DNA from: Mannheimia cairinae
GTDB taxonomy: Bacteria; Pseudomonadota; Gammaproteobacteria; Enterobacterales; Pasteurellaceae
Assembly: GCF_028649535.1 (NCBI RefSeq)
Contig: NZ_JAQSJE010000001.1
Span: 248,001-312,000 of the forward strand
DNA length: 64,000 bases
Reading direction: 5' to 3'
The position numbers were made by a program, and so were the translations under genes. The notes under the pieces were generated by a model. The model did not search any database. It saw only the letters and a list, made by a program, of their open reading frames with translations, and was not told the origin of the DNA. How positions within the stretch are numbered: the first letter of the stretch is position 1; every line of letters begins with the position of its first letter. Of this stretch, positions 6,075 through 14,177 are shown piece by piece.

Positions 6075-7815
6075 ACTCAAAAATGCCCCGAATGTTAGCA
6101 AGCAACCCAAAGGCAAACCCTACGAGGCTTATATTATTGCTGGTTCGACAGCGTGGGATAAAACCAAACAGCAAACCGTACTTGAATGGACGAAAGCGGA
6201 ATCAGATTATCAGCCTATTATTTTAGGCGATAAGCAACTTCAAGAAATCGACCGCTTAAAGTTGGCGGTAGATGTCGGCACTATATCAATCTATCGAGCT
6301 GGAGAGCTAACGGAAAATAACAAGCAGTCTATTTGTCAAAACCTCGCCAAACATTCAACGGCTGATACTGTAGCTTTCTATGATGAAGCATTACAGCTTG
6401 AGGAGAATACTAGCCGTTATATCGCACGACTACGCAAAGAAATCGCAGAGAATGGCGGAGGAGCTGAAATAGAGCTATCGGATAACCCAACACAGAAAGA
6501 ACTTTTATATGCGTTTTTAGAATGGCAACCGCAACTGGCTAGAGACACCAATCTAGGCACAAACTACGCATACAACGGCATTTACTGGCAAGCGTTAGGG
6601 AGTGAAGATTTAGAACGGTTGATTATGGCATTTTTTGAGGGCATAGAGGTTGATTTTTCAGATAGAAAAATAGTTAGCCTTGCTAAATTGGTTGAGCGTA
6701 AAATTCCGCAAATGCCTGATGGCACACCTGATTTTATCGGCTTTCAAAATGGCAAACTAAACAAGCTAACAGGCGAATTTACCGCCATTACAAAAGATGA
6801 CTACTTAAGAGAGATAGAAGACTTTGAACTACACACCGAAAGCACCGATACACCGCATTTTAATCAATGGCTAGACTTTGCCTCAAATGGTAATAAACTG
6901 AAAAAGACCGCATTACTAGGGGCTTTATATGCGGTATTAACCAACCGCCATAAATGGCAATTCTATTTTGAAGTTGTAGGTGTGGCGGGAGCAGGTAAAT
7001 CAATCTTTGGCGAAATCGCAAAAGTTATCAACGGGCGAGGCAATACCACTATTTTAGATATAGCAGGATTTGACGAGCAAACGGAACTAGCGAAAATTAT
7101 TGGAAAGTCGTTAGTATTATCGCCTGAACAGCCTTACTACTGCGGAAATGCGGACGGCTTAAAGCGAGCAACAGGAGGCGAGGCAGTTGGCGTTAGAATG
7201 CTTTATAAACAAGGTGTGGACTACTACCCTAAAATTATCTTTATGTATGCTACAAACAACGTTATAACCTTTACAGACGGCAGAAATGGCAATCAAAACA
7301 GCGGACACTTAAGACGAAAAATAACCTTTTACTTTGGACGTAAAATTCCTGATGACGTAAGAGATGATGATTTTATTGAAAAGGTAAAAGGCGAAATTTA
7401 CGGCATAGTGAAAAAGCTGCTTACTACATTTCAAACCCCTGAACAGGCGAAAGAGGTATTACTATTACATCAACAGCAAGGCGAGGCGGTAGAAATGCAA
7501 CGAGACAGCAATCATTTAATTAGCTTTGCCTCACACTTTAAAATCGACAACAACCGCAAATTAGAAATGCGATGGGGGTCTGCTAGAACACCATTAAGCG
7601 AAAGCAAAGCCCTATATAAAGCCTATTTATTTTATTGTGATTGTATCGGACAAAGACCACTAGGTGTTCAGCACTTTAAGCGAGCGTTTGCCGAAGCATT
7701 AAAAGCAAGTGGCGAGAATGCTCAAATTGTAGAGGGTATAAGAGATGGTAATAAAATGCTAAATGTATTCTTTAAGAACTATCACGCAACGATGAACGAA
7801 TGGCAAGACGGATAG
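6067..7815 (+). CDS. P4/D5-type replicative helicase (primase C-terminal part)
   Basis: A 582-residue superfamily 3 helicase of the phage/plasmid primase P4-family C-terminal type. Walker A is GVAGAGKS (residues 305-312); KSLVLSPEQ (348-355) is the Walker B region; NN at 397-398 fits the sensor 1 position, and RR (416-417) in GHLRRKITFYFGR is the likely arginine finger. P4 alpha itself is 777 residues with an N-terminal zinc and primase domain. Here residues 1-140 show no zinc ligands or TOPRIM-like acidic motif, so priming is probably supplied by the host or another protein. The C-terminal 80 residues should hold the origin-binding winged helix, which would bind the ATCACTT iterons (inference). 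Confidence 0.88.
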   Translation: MTRLKNAPNVSKQPKGKPYEAYIIAGSTAWDKTKQQTVLEWTKAESDYQPIILGDKQLQEIDRLKLAVDVGTISIYRAGELTENNKQSICQNLAKHSTADTVAFYDEALQLEENTSRYIARLRKEIAENGGGAEIELSDNPTQKELLYAFLEWQPQLARDTNLGTNYAYNGIYWQALGSEDLERLIMAFFEGIEVDFSDRKIVSLAKLVERKIPQMPDGTPDFIGFQNGKLNKLTGEFTAITKDDYLREIEDFELHTESTDTPHFNQWLDFASNGNKLKKTALLGALYAVLTNRHKWQFYFEVVGVAGAGKSIFGEIAKVINGRGNTTILDIAGFDEQTELAKIIGKSLVLSPEQPYYCGNADGLKRATGGEAVGVRMLYKQGVDYYPKIIFMYATNNVITFTDGRNGNQNSGHLRRKITFYFGRKIPDDVRDDDFIEKVKGEIYGIVKKLLTTFQTPEQAKEVLLLHQQQGEAVEMQRDSNHLISFASHFKIDNNRKLEMRWGSARTPLSESKALYKAYLFYCDCIGQRPLGVQHFKRAFAEALKASGENAQIVEGIRDGNKMLNVFFKNYHATMNEWQDG

Positions 7816-7830
7816 ACTACCGCCAAACTC

Positions 7831-7862
7831 AAAGCCTAGATGAAATACGCTAGGCTTTTTTG
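7831..7862 (+). terminator. Intrinsic terminator after the helicase gene
   Basis: AAAGCCTAG (7831-7839) pairs with CTAGGCTTTTTT (7850-7861). It lies just after the helicase stop and is followed within 25 bases by a second terminator. Confidence 0.85.
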
Positions 7863-7883
7863 TACCAAAACAAACCTAAATTA

Positions 7884-7916
7884 GCCGTTGATTGAAAGAT
7901 TGACGGCTTTTTTATT
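7884..7916 (+). terminator. Intrinsic terminator, copy 2 of the duplicated GAAA-loop hairpin
   Basis: Identical over 30 bases to 881-910: arms GCCGTTGATT and GATTGACGGC, GAAA loop, then a T run. It directly precedes iteron cluster 2, just as copy 1 precedes cluster 1. Confidence 0.85.
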
Positions 7917-7934
7917 GTCTTTAAACCTCAAAAT

Positions 7935-8035
7935 ATCACTTAAAAACACCATTTATCACTTACTTCACTTAAATATCACTTGCCTTCAAGCCTTGTGGCA
8001 CAATCCTCAAACGCTTTTTAAGTGATAAAAGTGAT
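7935..8035. repeat. Iteron cluster 2 (ATCACTT)
   Basis: ATCACTT at 7935, 7955 and 7975, a one-mismatch copy TTCACTT at 7964, and inverted copies AAGTGAT at 8020 and 8029. Bases 7971-7995 are the inverse match (23 of 25) of 1001-1025 in cluster 1. The arrangement suggests a second site for the satellite replication protein, like crr in P4. Confidence 0.7.
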
Positions 8036-8587
8036 ATTTTTTTCAAAACTATTTCATTAAAGTTTAGTACACGCAAAATTTCTCTGAAATACAGAATGCC
8101 AAACATCACGGATATTTGTATAAATAATAATCAAAAATAGGGGTGACTTTTCATTTTAAGGGTATATTTAAGGGTACGATTGACACTTCCTGATAAAGCT
8201 TTTCAGTAATATCAAGGCTTTCGGCGATCAATTCAAACTCGGCAGGGGACCATTTAAGCATTGCATATTGTCTTACATTGTCTCAAATTTACTATAAAAA
8301 CAAGAACTTATGTTCTTTTATAGTCCCTTATTGTCTCTTTTAGTTGCATTGCATCTTAGCGTTTATGATCCCTAAAATGACCCCTATTTTGAAAATGGGG
8401 AAAAATAGGGATCATAGAGTCTTATATTACAAGGCTTGTAGCTCTTTTTAAATAGTTAAACCTATAACAAAAAAATTAGAATTAAAGCAAGAATACTCTG
8501 AATGTTCTCAGCTGTAAAAACGAGAGTGAATAGTTTTATCATTTTTTAGATCTTGTTATTTGAACAATTAAGGGCTAATCATAAAAA
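8036..8587. other. Non-coding right end of the satellite, candidate attR region
   Basis: About 550 bases with no supported gene. It contains AAAATAGGGGT (near 8135) and its inverse ACCCCTATTTT (near 8380), two AAGGGTA repeats near 8158-8176, a hairpin at 8291-8324 (ACTATAAAA...TTTTATAGT), a large nested inverted repeat 8365-8415 (ATGATCCCTA / TAGGGATCAT enclosing CCCC-ATTTT / AAAAT-GGGG), and two more copies of an AAGGCTT motif (8214-8220, 8430-8438) also present in iteron cluster 1. Such repeats are expected around an integrase-bound att site. The exact junction cannot be set without the left end. A 36-codon reverse frame at 8151-8261 is too weak to call. Confidence 0.45.
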
Positions 8588-8640
8588 AATCTGCACTTTA
8601 ATTAGTTGGTTATTTAGTCCAACGTTTAAAATGCAGATTA
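8581..8640 (-). terminator. arcB terminator
   Basis: A long hairpin with outer arms AATCTGCA (8588-8595) and TGCAGATT (8632-8639) and inner arms GTTGG / CCAAC. On the minus strand it is followed by a T run. It ends the arcB transcript and marks DNA that belongs to the host chromosome. Confidence 0.8.
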
Positions 8641-8687
8641 AGATTAGGCTTGATCTTCTACAGACATAAAATATCTTTACTAAAGAT

Positions 8688-10529
8688 TTAACTTGTTCTC
8701 GCAACAAATTCTTTTGCCAATTCTAAATCCCCTTGCCAGCGAGAAATAATTGTTTGTGTCCAATCTTTAACCTGATTCTCCCACTCTGCTAAGTTATCTG
8801 ATTGAGCTAATTGGGCAATTTCTTGTAATTGATGTAAGCCAACAGAAGCTAATGCACCTTTTATTTTATGAGCTTCTTCTGCGGTTTGTTTACGCTTTTC
8901 AGCAGAACCTGTCAGCTCCCACTCATTAAGGTATTTTTGTAGATTTTCAGTATAAGTTGGCATTAGCTGAGCAAATAAGTCCATATTTTTTAATACCGAT
9001 TCTTTACCCATTACATCAATTAATTCATTTAAGATCTGAATGTTATAACATAAGGTAGTATTTTGCTCTACAAGCGATTGTTTTTCATCATTATCTTGCA
9101 TAAATCCGCTGTCAAAATAATAATTTAAACAGGTTGCCAGCTCCTCTAAAGAGAGCGGTTTACGTAATACATCATCCATTCCTTGAGCTTGATAGTCTGC
9201 TTTGGTTTGAATCACATTTGCAGTTAAAGCAATAAGTAATGGCAAATAATCAATCTCTTCATTTTCATATCGATGTCGTAGCGTTTGAGCAATCTCAAAG
9301 CCACTAATATCAGGAAGTTGAATATCTAATAAAATCAAGTCATAACTATTTTTAGCAAAAAGCTGGAAGGTTTCCTCTCCACTCATTGCTACATCAACAT
9401 CACAACCGATTTTTTCTAGCATTGCTCGAGCAACGACCACATTCATTTCAATATCTTCTACTAATAGCACTTTTAATGCGTGTTTTTGAAGATCGAGCGT
9501 AGGCTTAGTTTCCGTACATTCTGCTTGAACCGTTAAAGTAAAGGTTGAACCTTGATTTTCTTGGCTTTCAACCACGAGATCGCCACCCATTAATTTGGCA
9601 ATACGTTTTGAAACTGATAATCCAATTCCACTACCCTGAGCCTTTTTCTCTTTTGAATTTTCAGCTTGGTAGAACATATCAAAAATTTTGCGTTGATCTT
9701 TTTCAGGAATTCCAATACCCGAATCGGTAATACTAAAACTATATTGCTCCTTCCCTAATTGGCAAATTTCTAACAAAATCTGACCGCTTGTTGGAGTAAA
9801 TTTAACGGCATTACTCATTAAATTCCATAAGATCTGATTAAGACGTGCGTGGTCAATATAAATATATTTTGGTAAATTTGGTGGGTATTTCAATTCAAAA
9901 TGGATATTTTTCTCGCCCGCCATAAAATGCCCAAAGTTAGCAATATCATTAATCAGTTGTTGAAATTCAACTTCTTTTCTAAATAGTTCAATTCGGCTAC
10001 TGTCAATTTTTTCTAAATCGATAATATCGCCAAATATATGCCCTAAGGCAGTCGCACTCATATTAATGGTTTTTAAATATTCGTACTGTTTTTCATTTGG
10101 TTCGTCATCTAGCAAAATTTGACTCAACCCAATAATACCATTGAGTGGTGTACGTAATTCGTGGCTAATGGTTGCCATTAGAATAGTTTTATCTCGATTA
10201 TTTTTTTCTAATTTGGCATTAAGATAAGCATCTTGTTCTCGTAGCTCTTCCAAGTCTTGAACGACTTTTTCTAATCTTAAGCGAGATCGTTCTAACTTTT
10301 CGACTAACAGGGTGAAAAAATATAATACAAAAGGAGCGGAGGTTAAACCAAAAGCAATAGAGCGTAAAATATCACTAACAACAACCCGCCCAATAAATAG
10401 ATAAGTTAATCCACTTTGAATCAAAATAGCAGAAATAGAAACCACAAAAAAGCCTAGAATTGACGCTTTTAAACGTCCTAATCTTAGCACCCAACTTACA
10501 TATTTTTGACTAAATTTTTTAACTTGCAT
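8688..10529 (-). CDS. arcB: Aerobic respiration sensor kinase ArcB, PAS-less form
   Basis: Hybrid histidine kinase of the inner membrane that phosphorylates ArcA according to quinone redox state. It has 613 residues against 778 in E. coli. Two membrane segments lie at about 23-46 and 55-77. A short coiled linker leads to the kinase: H-box SHELRTPLNG with His123, N-box NLMSNAVKF, G1 DSGIGIP, G2 GSGIGLS. The receiver domain has Asp402 in LLDIQLP, and the C-terminal HPt domain has His554 in AHKIKGAL. The PAS domain and its redox cysteines are absent, as known for Haemophilus ArcB, so sensing must differ. It is a single-gene unit with its own terminator. Confidence 0.96.
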   Translation of the reverse strand: MQVKKFSQKYVSWVLRLGRLKASILGFFVVSISAILIQSGLTYLFIGRVVVSDILRSIAFGLTSAPFVLYFFTLLVEKLERSRLRLEKVVQDLEELREQDAYLNAKLEKNNRDKTILMATISHELRTPLNGIIGLSQILLDDEPNEKQYEYLKTINMSATALGHIFGDIIDLEKIDSSRIELFRKEVEFQQLINDIANFGHFMAGEKNIHFELKYPPNLPKYIYIDHARLNQILWNLMSNAVKFTPTSGQILLEICQLGKEQYSFSITDSGIGIPEKDQRKIFDMFYQAENSKEKKAQGSGIGLSVSKRIAKLMGGDLVVESQENQGSTFTLTVQAECTETKPTLDLQKHALKVLLVEDIEMNVVVARAMLEKIGCDVDVAMSGEETFQLFAKNSYDLILLDIQLPDISGFEIAQTLRHRYENEEIDYLPLLIALTANVIQTKADYQAQGMDDVLRKPLSLEELATCLNYYFDSGFMQDNDEKQSLVEQNTTLCYNIQILNELIDVMGKESVLKNMDLFAQLMPTYTENLQKYLNEWELTGSAEKRKQTAEEAHKIKGALASVGLHQLQEIAQLAQSDNLAEWENQVKDWTQTIISRWQGDLELAKEFVARTS

Positions 10530-10544
10530 AAAACCTCATAAAAA

Positions 10545-10576
10545 GACAAAAAGCAGATCAATCGATCTGCTTTATT
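10545..10576 (-). terminator. Terminator of the tannase-like gene
   Basis: AAAGCAGATC and GATCTGCTTT form a perfect 10-bp stem with a 4-base loop (10550-10573). A T run follows on the minus strand. It lies between this gene and arcB. Confidence 0.8.
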
Positions 10577-10581
10577 TTACT

Positions 10582-12144
10582 CTATTTTTTACCTTTTACG
10601 ATTTCATCAGCCCATTGAAAAAGCTCATCTAAATCATAATCGCCTGCGTGTGGTATTCCCCAAGGTATTTCATAATTTACATTTTTACCTGTCATTTGTA
10701 ATTTAACGGCAAGAATCGCAGAAATAGCGTGTGAGGTATCTCTATCTGCAGATCCTACTCGAATACGCCAATGCTCTGCTGCATTTGGGTTATCTAAATA
10801 ATGCATCGCATTCATCTGTTTCACTATTTGTGGAGAAGCTAACTGAATCGCTTTATTAGTGGAATTCTCCATTGAAAATAAGGTGAAATGGCGGTTGTTT
10901 TCTGTTTCAGATCCAAACAAACTATTTTCACCTGAATTTGCAGATAAAGCATCAAATGCCGTAGGCGATTTCATTCGTTTTGCTGAAAAAATATAACCAA
11001 ACCAATCTAAATCTGTGATTTTATCATTTTCAAAAGATAACCAATTTATCTCTTGAAAGCTTTTTTTCTCTTCACTTTCTGCAGGTAATTGGCTATAGGC
11101 TTGATTTGCTCCTCGTTTTACTACATTCACTAAATAATCTTTAAATGAGCCATTGCCTTGAGGATCGAGTGTTAATTTTTCACCATTTTCATCTATTAAA
11201 TTTAAACTATTTAAATAAGTAGGGAATTTAGCAGCCAATTTGTTAGAAAGTTTGATTTCTGTTTCACTCAATACCCCCTCAATTTTTGGCATTGGCGATG
11301 AACGATCATTATAACTTTGTGCATTTAGTCTATTCATATCAATACGGCTATATTCATTCAATCCATTGAATTCCCATTCATAAGCAATATCTGCTTTCTC
11401 TAGGTTAGTAATTGGGCAGTAAGCAGAAACCGCAAAAATCTTATCACTTGCCTTTAACGCACCGATTTCTTTGAAATAAGGCTCATAATCAAAATGATCG
11501 GCAGATGCACCCAATAATGCAGAAATAGCCCCACCTGCACTGGTGCCATTAGAGATAATTTTATTTGCATCGCCTGGCATATTTTCATCATTTGCGTGTA
11601 GATAACGCACTGCTGATTTTAAATCGACAATCACAGCCGGTGCTTTACCAATGTATTTCCCTTCTTTTTGCAATGTACGCCCTCTTGCCCCAACACTTGC
11701 CACGACATAACCTTTAGACAGTGCAACTAAAATAGCATTTGGCGAACCATCACGTCTTTTTTTGTCATAACTTGCCGCTTTTGCTGGCATATAGCCACCT
11801 ACCGAATTAGGGAAGAAAATCGGTGCCGTTTCTGCTTTATAACCGTTTATTTCTCCATTGTTATAATAGGCTTCTGGCACATAAACATTAATAGTTTGAT
11901 AATCAGGATCAACCGGGTTCTGCACATAAACAATGCGTTCAAAAGCTCTAAATTGAATTTTTTCGCCATTTACTTCTGTTTCAATTAAGCGGTAGTTCTG
12001 ATCTTTAAATTCTAAATCATAGCCTGATTCGGTTTTATTAAAAAAAGGAATGGGTTCTTCTACTGTTTTTTCAGGCGGTGTAGCAAAAGCACTATTAGCT
12101 GTAAAGGCCAATGCGACAATGGTAGATAATGCGTTAAGTTTCAT
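10582..12144 (-). CDS. Secreted tannase-like (subtype B) alpha/beta hydrolase
   Basis: A 520-residue esterase. A Sec signal peptide is visible (MKLNALSTIVALAFTANSAFA, cleavage near 21). The nucleophile elbow is GTSAGG with Ser202, preceded by DLKSAVRYL as in subtype B tannases. The C-terminal part carries RVGSADRDTSHAISAILAVKL and WGIPHAGDYDLDELFQWAD, which supply the Asp and His of the triad. Tannases split gallate esters, but other aryl esters are possible. The substrate is inferred from family resemblance and from the aromatic-acid-type MFS transporter 2 kb away. The protein should act in the periplasm or outside. A DMT permease follows upstream on the same strand behind its own terminator. 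Confidence 0.75.
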   Translation of the reverse strand: MKLNALSTIVALAFTANSAFATPPEKTVEEPIPFFNKTESGYDLEFKDQNYRLIETEVNGEKIQFRAFERIVYVQNPVDPDYQTINVYVPEAYYNNGEINGYKAETAPIFFPNSVGGYMPAKAASYDKKRRDGSPNAILVALSKGYVVASVGARGRTLQKEGKYIGKAPAVIVDLKSAVRYLHANDENMPGDANKIISNGTSAGGAISALLGASADHFDYEPYFKEIGALKASDKIFAVSAYCPITNLEKADIAYEWEFNGLNEYSRIDMNRLNAQSYNDRSSPMPKIEGVLSETEIKLSNKLAAKFPTYLNSLNLIDENGEKLTLDPQGNGSFKDYLVNVVKRGANQAYSQLPAESEEKKSFQEINWLSFENDKITDLDWFGYIFSAKRMKSPTAFDALSANSGENSLFGSETENNRHFTLFSMENSTNKAIQLASPQIVKQMNAMHYLDNPNAAEHWRIRVGSADRDTSHAISAILAVKLQMTGKNVNYEIPWGIPHAGDYDLDELFQWADEIVKGKK

Positions 12145-12224
12145 TGATTGTCTCTAAATTAATATTGTGTTTATAAGACTGGCAAGCGGTTAAATTTATT
12201 CAACATTTTACACTATTTTCGCAT

Positions 12225-12256
12225 AAAAATTAGGGCGAACATTATGTTCGCCCATA
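12225..12256 (-). terminator. Terminator of the DMT permease gene
   Basis: GGGCGAAC (12233-12240) pairs with GTTCGCCC (12246-12253). TAATTTTTAT follows on the minus strand. Confidence 0.75.
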
Positions 12257-12264
12257 AAATAAAA

Positions 12265-13128
12265 TTAACGCCAGTAGAACAAGCAAATTATCGCAATAAT
12301 CGCAATGGCAACACCTAAATAATTCACTTTATGAATTTTCTCTTTAAAGAAGAATGCCCCAATAAAAGTACCTAAACAGATAACCCCTAAGTTCATCCCT
12401 GTGAAAACAAGAGTTGGATCATCTTTCATTGCTTGGTGAGCTTGGATGTAAAATAAAATATTACCGAAATTTAAAACGCCCAATAATAAACCAGTTAAAA
12501 CACTCGGTACGTGCCATTGTGTACGTTTTAATAATAAGTAGATAAACATAAAGCAACCTGCACCAATAAAGGCAATCGCAAGTGTTACTGGGAAAGCTGA
12601 TCCCGTTTTTGCCATCTGTTTAAATAAAATATCATTCACACCGTAGCCAACCCAAACAAGAGCAAGGCTAATAATAGCGATTTTACCGCCTTTCTCCATA
12701 CCTTGATTGCCTTTCCATAGCAAACAGCCTAGGGCAATAAAAGCCAAAGCAAGTGCTAGTAATTTATTATTGGTAACTTGCTCACCAAAAATGGTAAATG
12801 CCGCTAAAATAGGAAGGAAAAGCGATAAACGCTGTGCCGCATCGGTTCTAATAATGCCTGCAAACTCTAATGCTTTCGCTTGTACTAAGAAGATTGTCGG
12901 TAATGTAATGCTTAAAATAACAAAAATATAGGAAGACGGATTATTCGCCACAATCTCTGTTATAGATTGCCCTTGAAAATCGGGCTTGAGTAGTAGAAAA
13001 GTCAAAGTCGTTGTGATGATATAGTTTACGGCAATACTCTGATCGATTCTGATGCCTTTTTGGCGTGCGAATTTAATCAGCACACCAACTGTTACGCTAC
13101 ATAAAATAGCTAACACAAGTTGTAACAT
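12265..13128 (-). CDS. EamA/DMT-type transporter
   Basis: A 287-residue membrane protein with about ten hydrophobic segments in two related halves (each around 140 residues), the layout of drug/metabolite transporters. The first half ends near GCLLWKGNQG and the second begins KGGKIAIISLALVWVGYG. The substrate is unknown; family members export amino acids, drugs or metabolites. The gene is bounded by its own terminator and lies divergently from the hydrolase gene at 13295. Uptake-sequence cores flank it at about 12183 and 13196. Confidence 0.85.
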   Translation of the reverse strand: MLQLVLAILCSVTVGVLIKFARQKGIRIDQSIAVNYIITTTLTFLLLKPDFQGQSITEIVANNPSSYIFVILSITLPTIFLVQAKALEFAGIIRTDAAQRLSLFLPILAAFTIFGEQVTNNKLLALALAFIALGCLLWKGNQGMEKGGKIAIISLALVWVGYGVNDILFKQMAKTGSAFPVTLAIAFIGAGCFMFIYLLLKRTQWHVPSVLTGLLLGVLNFGNILFYIQAHQAMKDDPTLVFTGMNLGVICLGTFIGAFFFKEKIHKVNYLGVAIAIIAIICLFYWR

Positions 13129-13294
13129 TTTTCATTTTCTCCTTTTAAAAATGGAACGCACATTCTATAAAGATGTTATTCATTTCGCTAGTAGCAAGCG
13201 GTTAAATTTTTCTGTAAATTTGCAAAAAACAAGAGAGATCCGACCACTTGTATCGTAAAAATGCTAAACTACATTCATTATTTGTTTTCGGTGT

Positions 13295-14059
13295 ATGCTA
13301 AAAATGGAAAAATTAGTTGATATTAATGCACAAGGTTTAAGCGTTCGTTGCAAACTGTTTTATGAAAAAGATTTGAATAATATTGAGAATGTCGTACTCA
13401 TTCTGCACGGTTTTGGCTCGTCTAAAGATTTAAAATCCAACACAAAATTTGGTGAACGTTTGACATCAAAATATAAAAAGTCTGCTGCACTTGCCTTTGA
13501 TTTCCCCTGCCACGGCACTGACGCTCGTAAAAAACTCTCTGTTGCAGAATGTTTAACTTATCTGCAAATTGTGATTGATTATGCCCACAATACGCTCAAT
13601 GCCAAAACTCTCTCTGCTTACGGCACCAGTTTTGGCGGCTATTTAGTACTTAAATATATTTCTGAACAACATAACCCTTTCCAAAAAATCGCCTTGCGTG
13701 CGCCTGCCATTAAAATTTATCACTCCTTGATGAACCGTTTGTCTGAGGAAGAACGTCATAAATTAGAGAAAGGGAAGGATGTTTTAGTTGGCTTTGACCG
13801 CCAAATGAAAATCAATAAAAGCTTTTTTGATGAACTGGCTCAAAATGATATTACACAAAATGATTACCTAGACTATGCTGATCAAATATTGATTTTGCAC
13901 GGTACAGAAGATGAGATGGTTTCATTACAAACATCACAACAATTTGCGGAAAATAACGTTATTGAGCTACTTGCTATCGAAGGGGCAGATCACGCTTTTT
14001 CCAACCCTAAATTAATGGATATTGCTATAGGAAAAATTGTTACTTTTTTAGCTAACTAG
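13295..14059 (+). CDS. Alpha/beta hydrolase
   Basis: A 254-residue cytoplasmic serine hydrolase (no signal peptide). HGFGSS near residue 38 is the oxyanion loop, YGTSFGG carries Ser112, LHGTEDEMV the acidic residue, and GADHAFSNP the catalytic His. The lid region (about 140-185) is helical. It resembles small acyl or carboxylesterases; the substrate is unknown. The start at 13295 has no clear ribosome site, and the ATG nine bases later is an alternative. It is followed after 118 bases by an MFS transporter on the same strand. Confidence 0.85.
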   Translation: MLKMEKLVDINAQGLSVRCKLFYEKDLNNIENVVLILHGFGSSKDLKSNTKFGERLTSKYKKSAALAFDFPCHGTDARKKLSVAECLTYLQIVIDYAHNTLNAKTLSAYGTSFGGYLVLKYISEQHNPFQKIALRAPAIKIYHSLMNRLSEEERHKLEKGKDVLVGFDRQMKINKSFFDELAQNDITQNDYLDYADQILILHGTEDEMVSLQTSQQFAENNVIELLAIEGADHAFSNPKLMDIAIGKIVTFLAN

Positions 14060-14177
14060 TCAACATTTATGAATTTTTTTCATAAATTTTATGTAAATTT
14101 TGAGTTTGATTCCAATCATTGAAATCCATATAGTTCACTCTATAACACTATAACTTACTATACATTTAGAGGGACTT

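Noticed and set aside
8151-8261. Reverse 36-codon open frame near the satellite's right end.
   Set aside because: No ribosome site or family match; it overlaps repeats that better explain the sequence.
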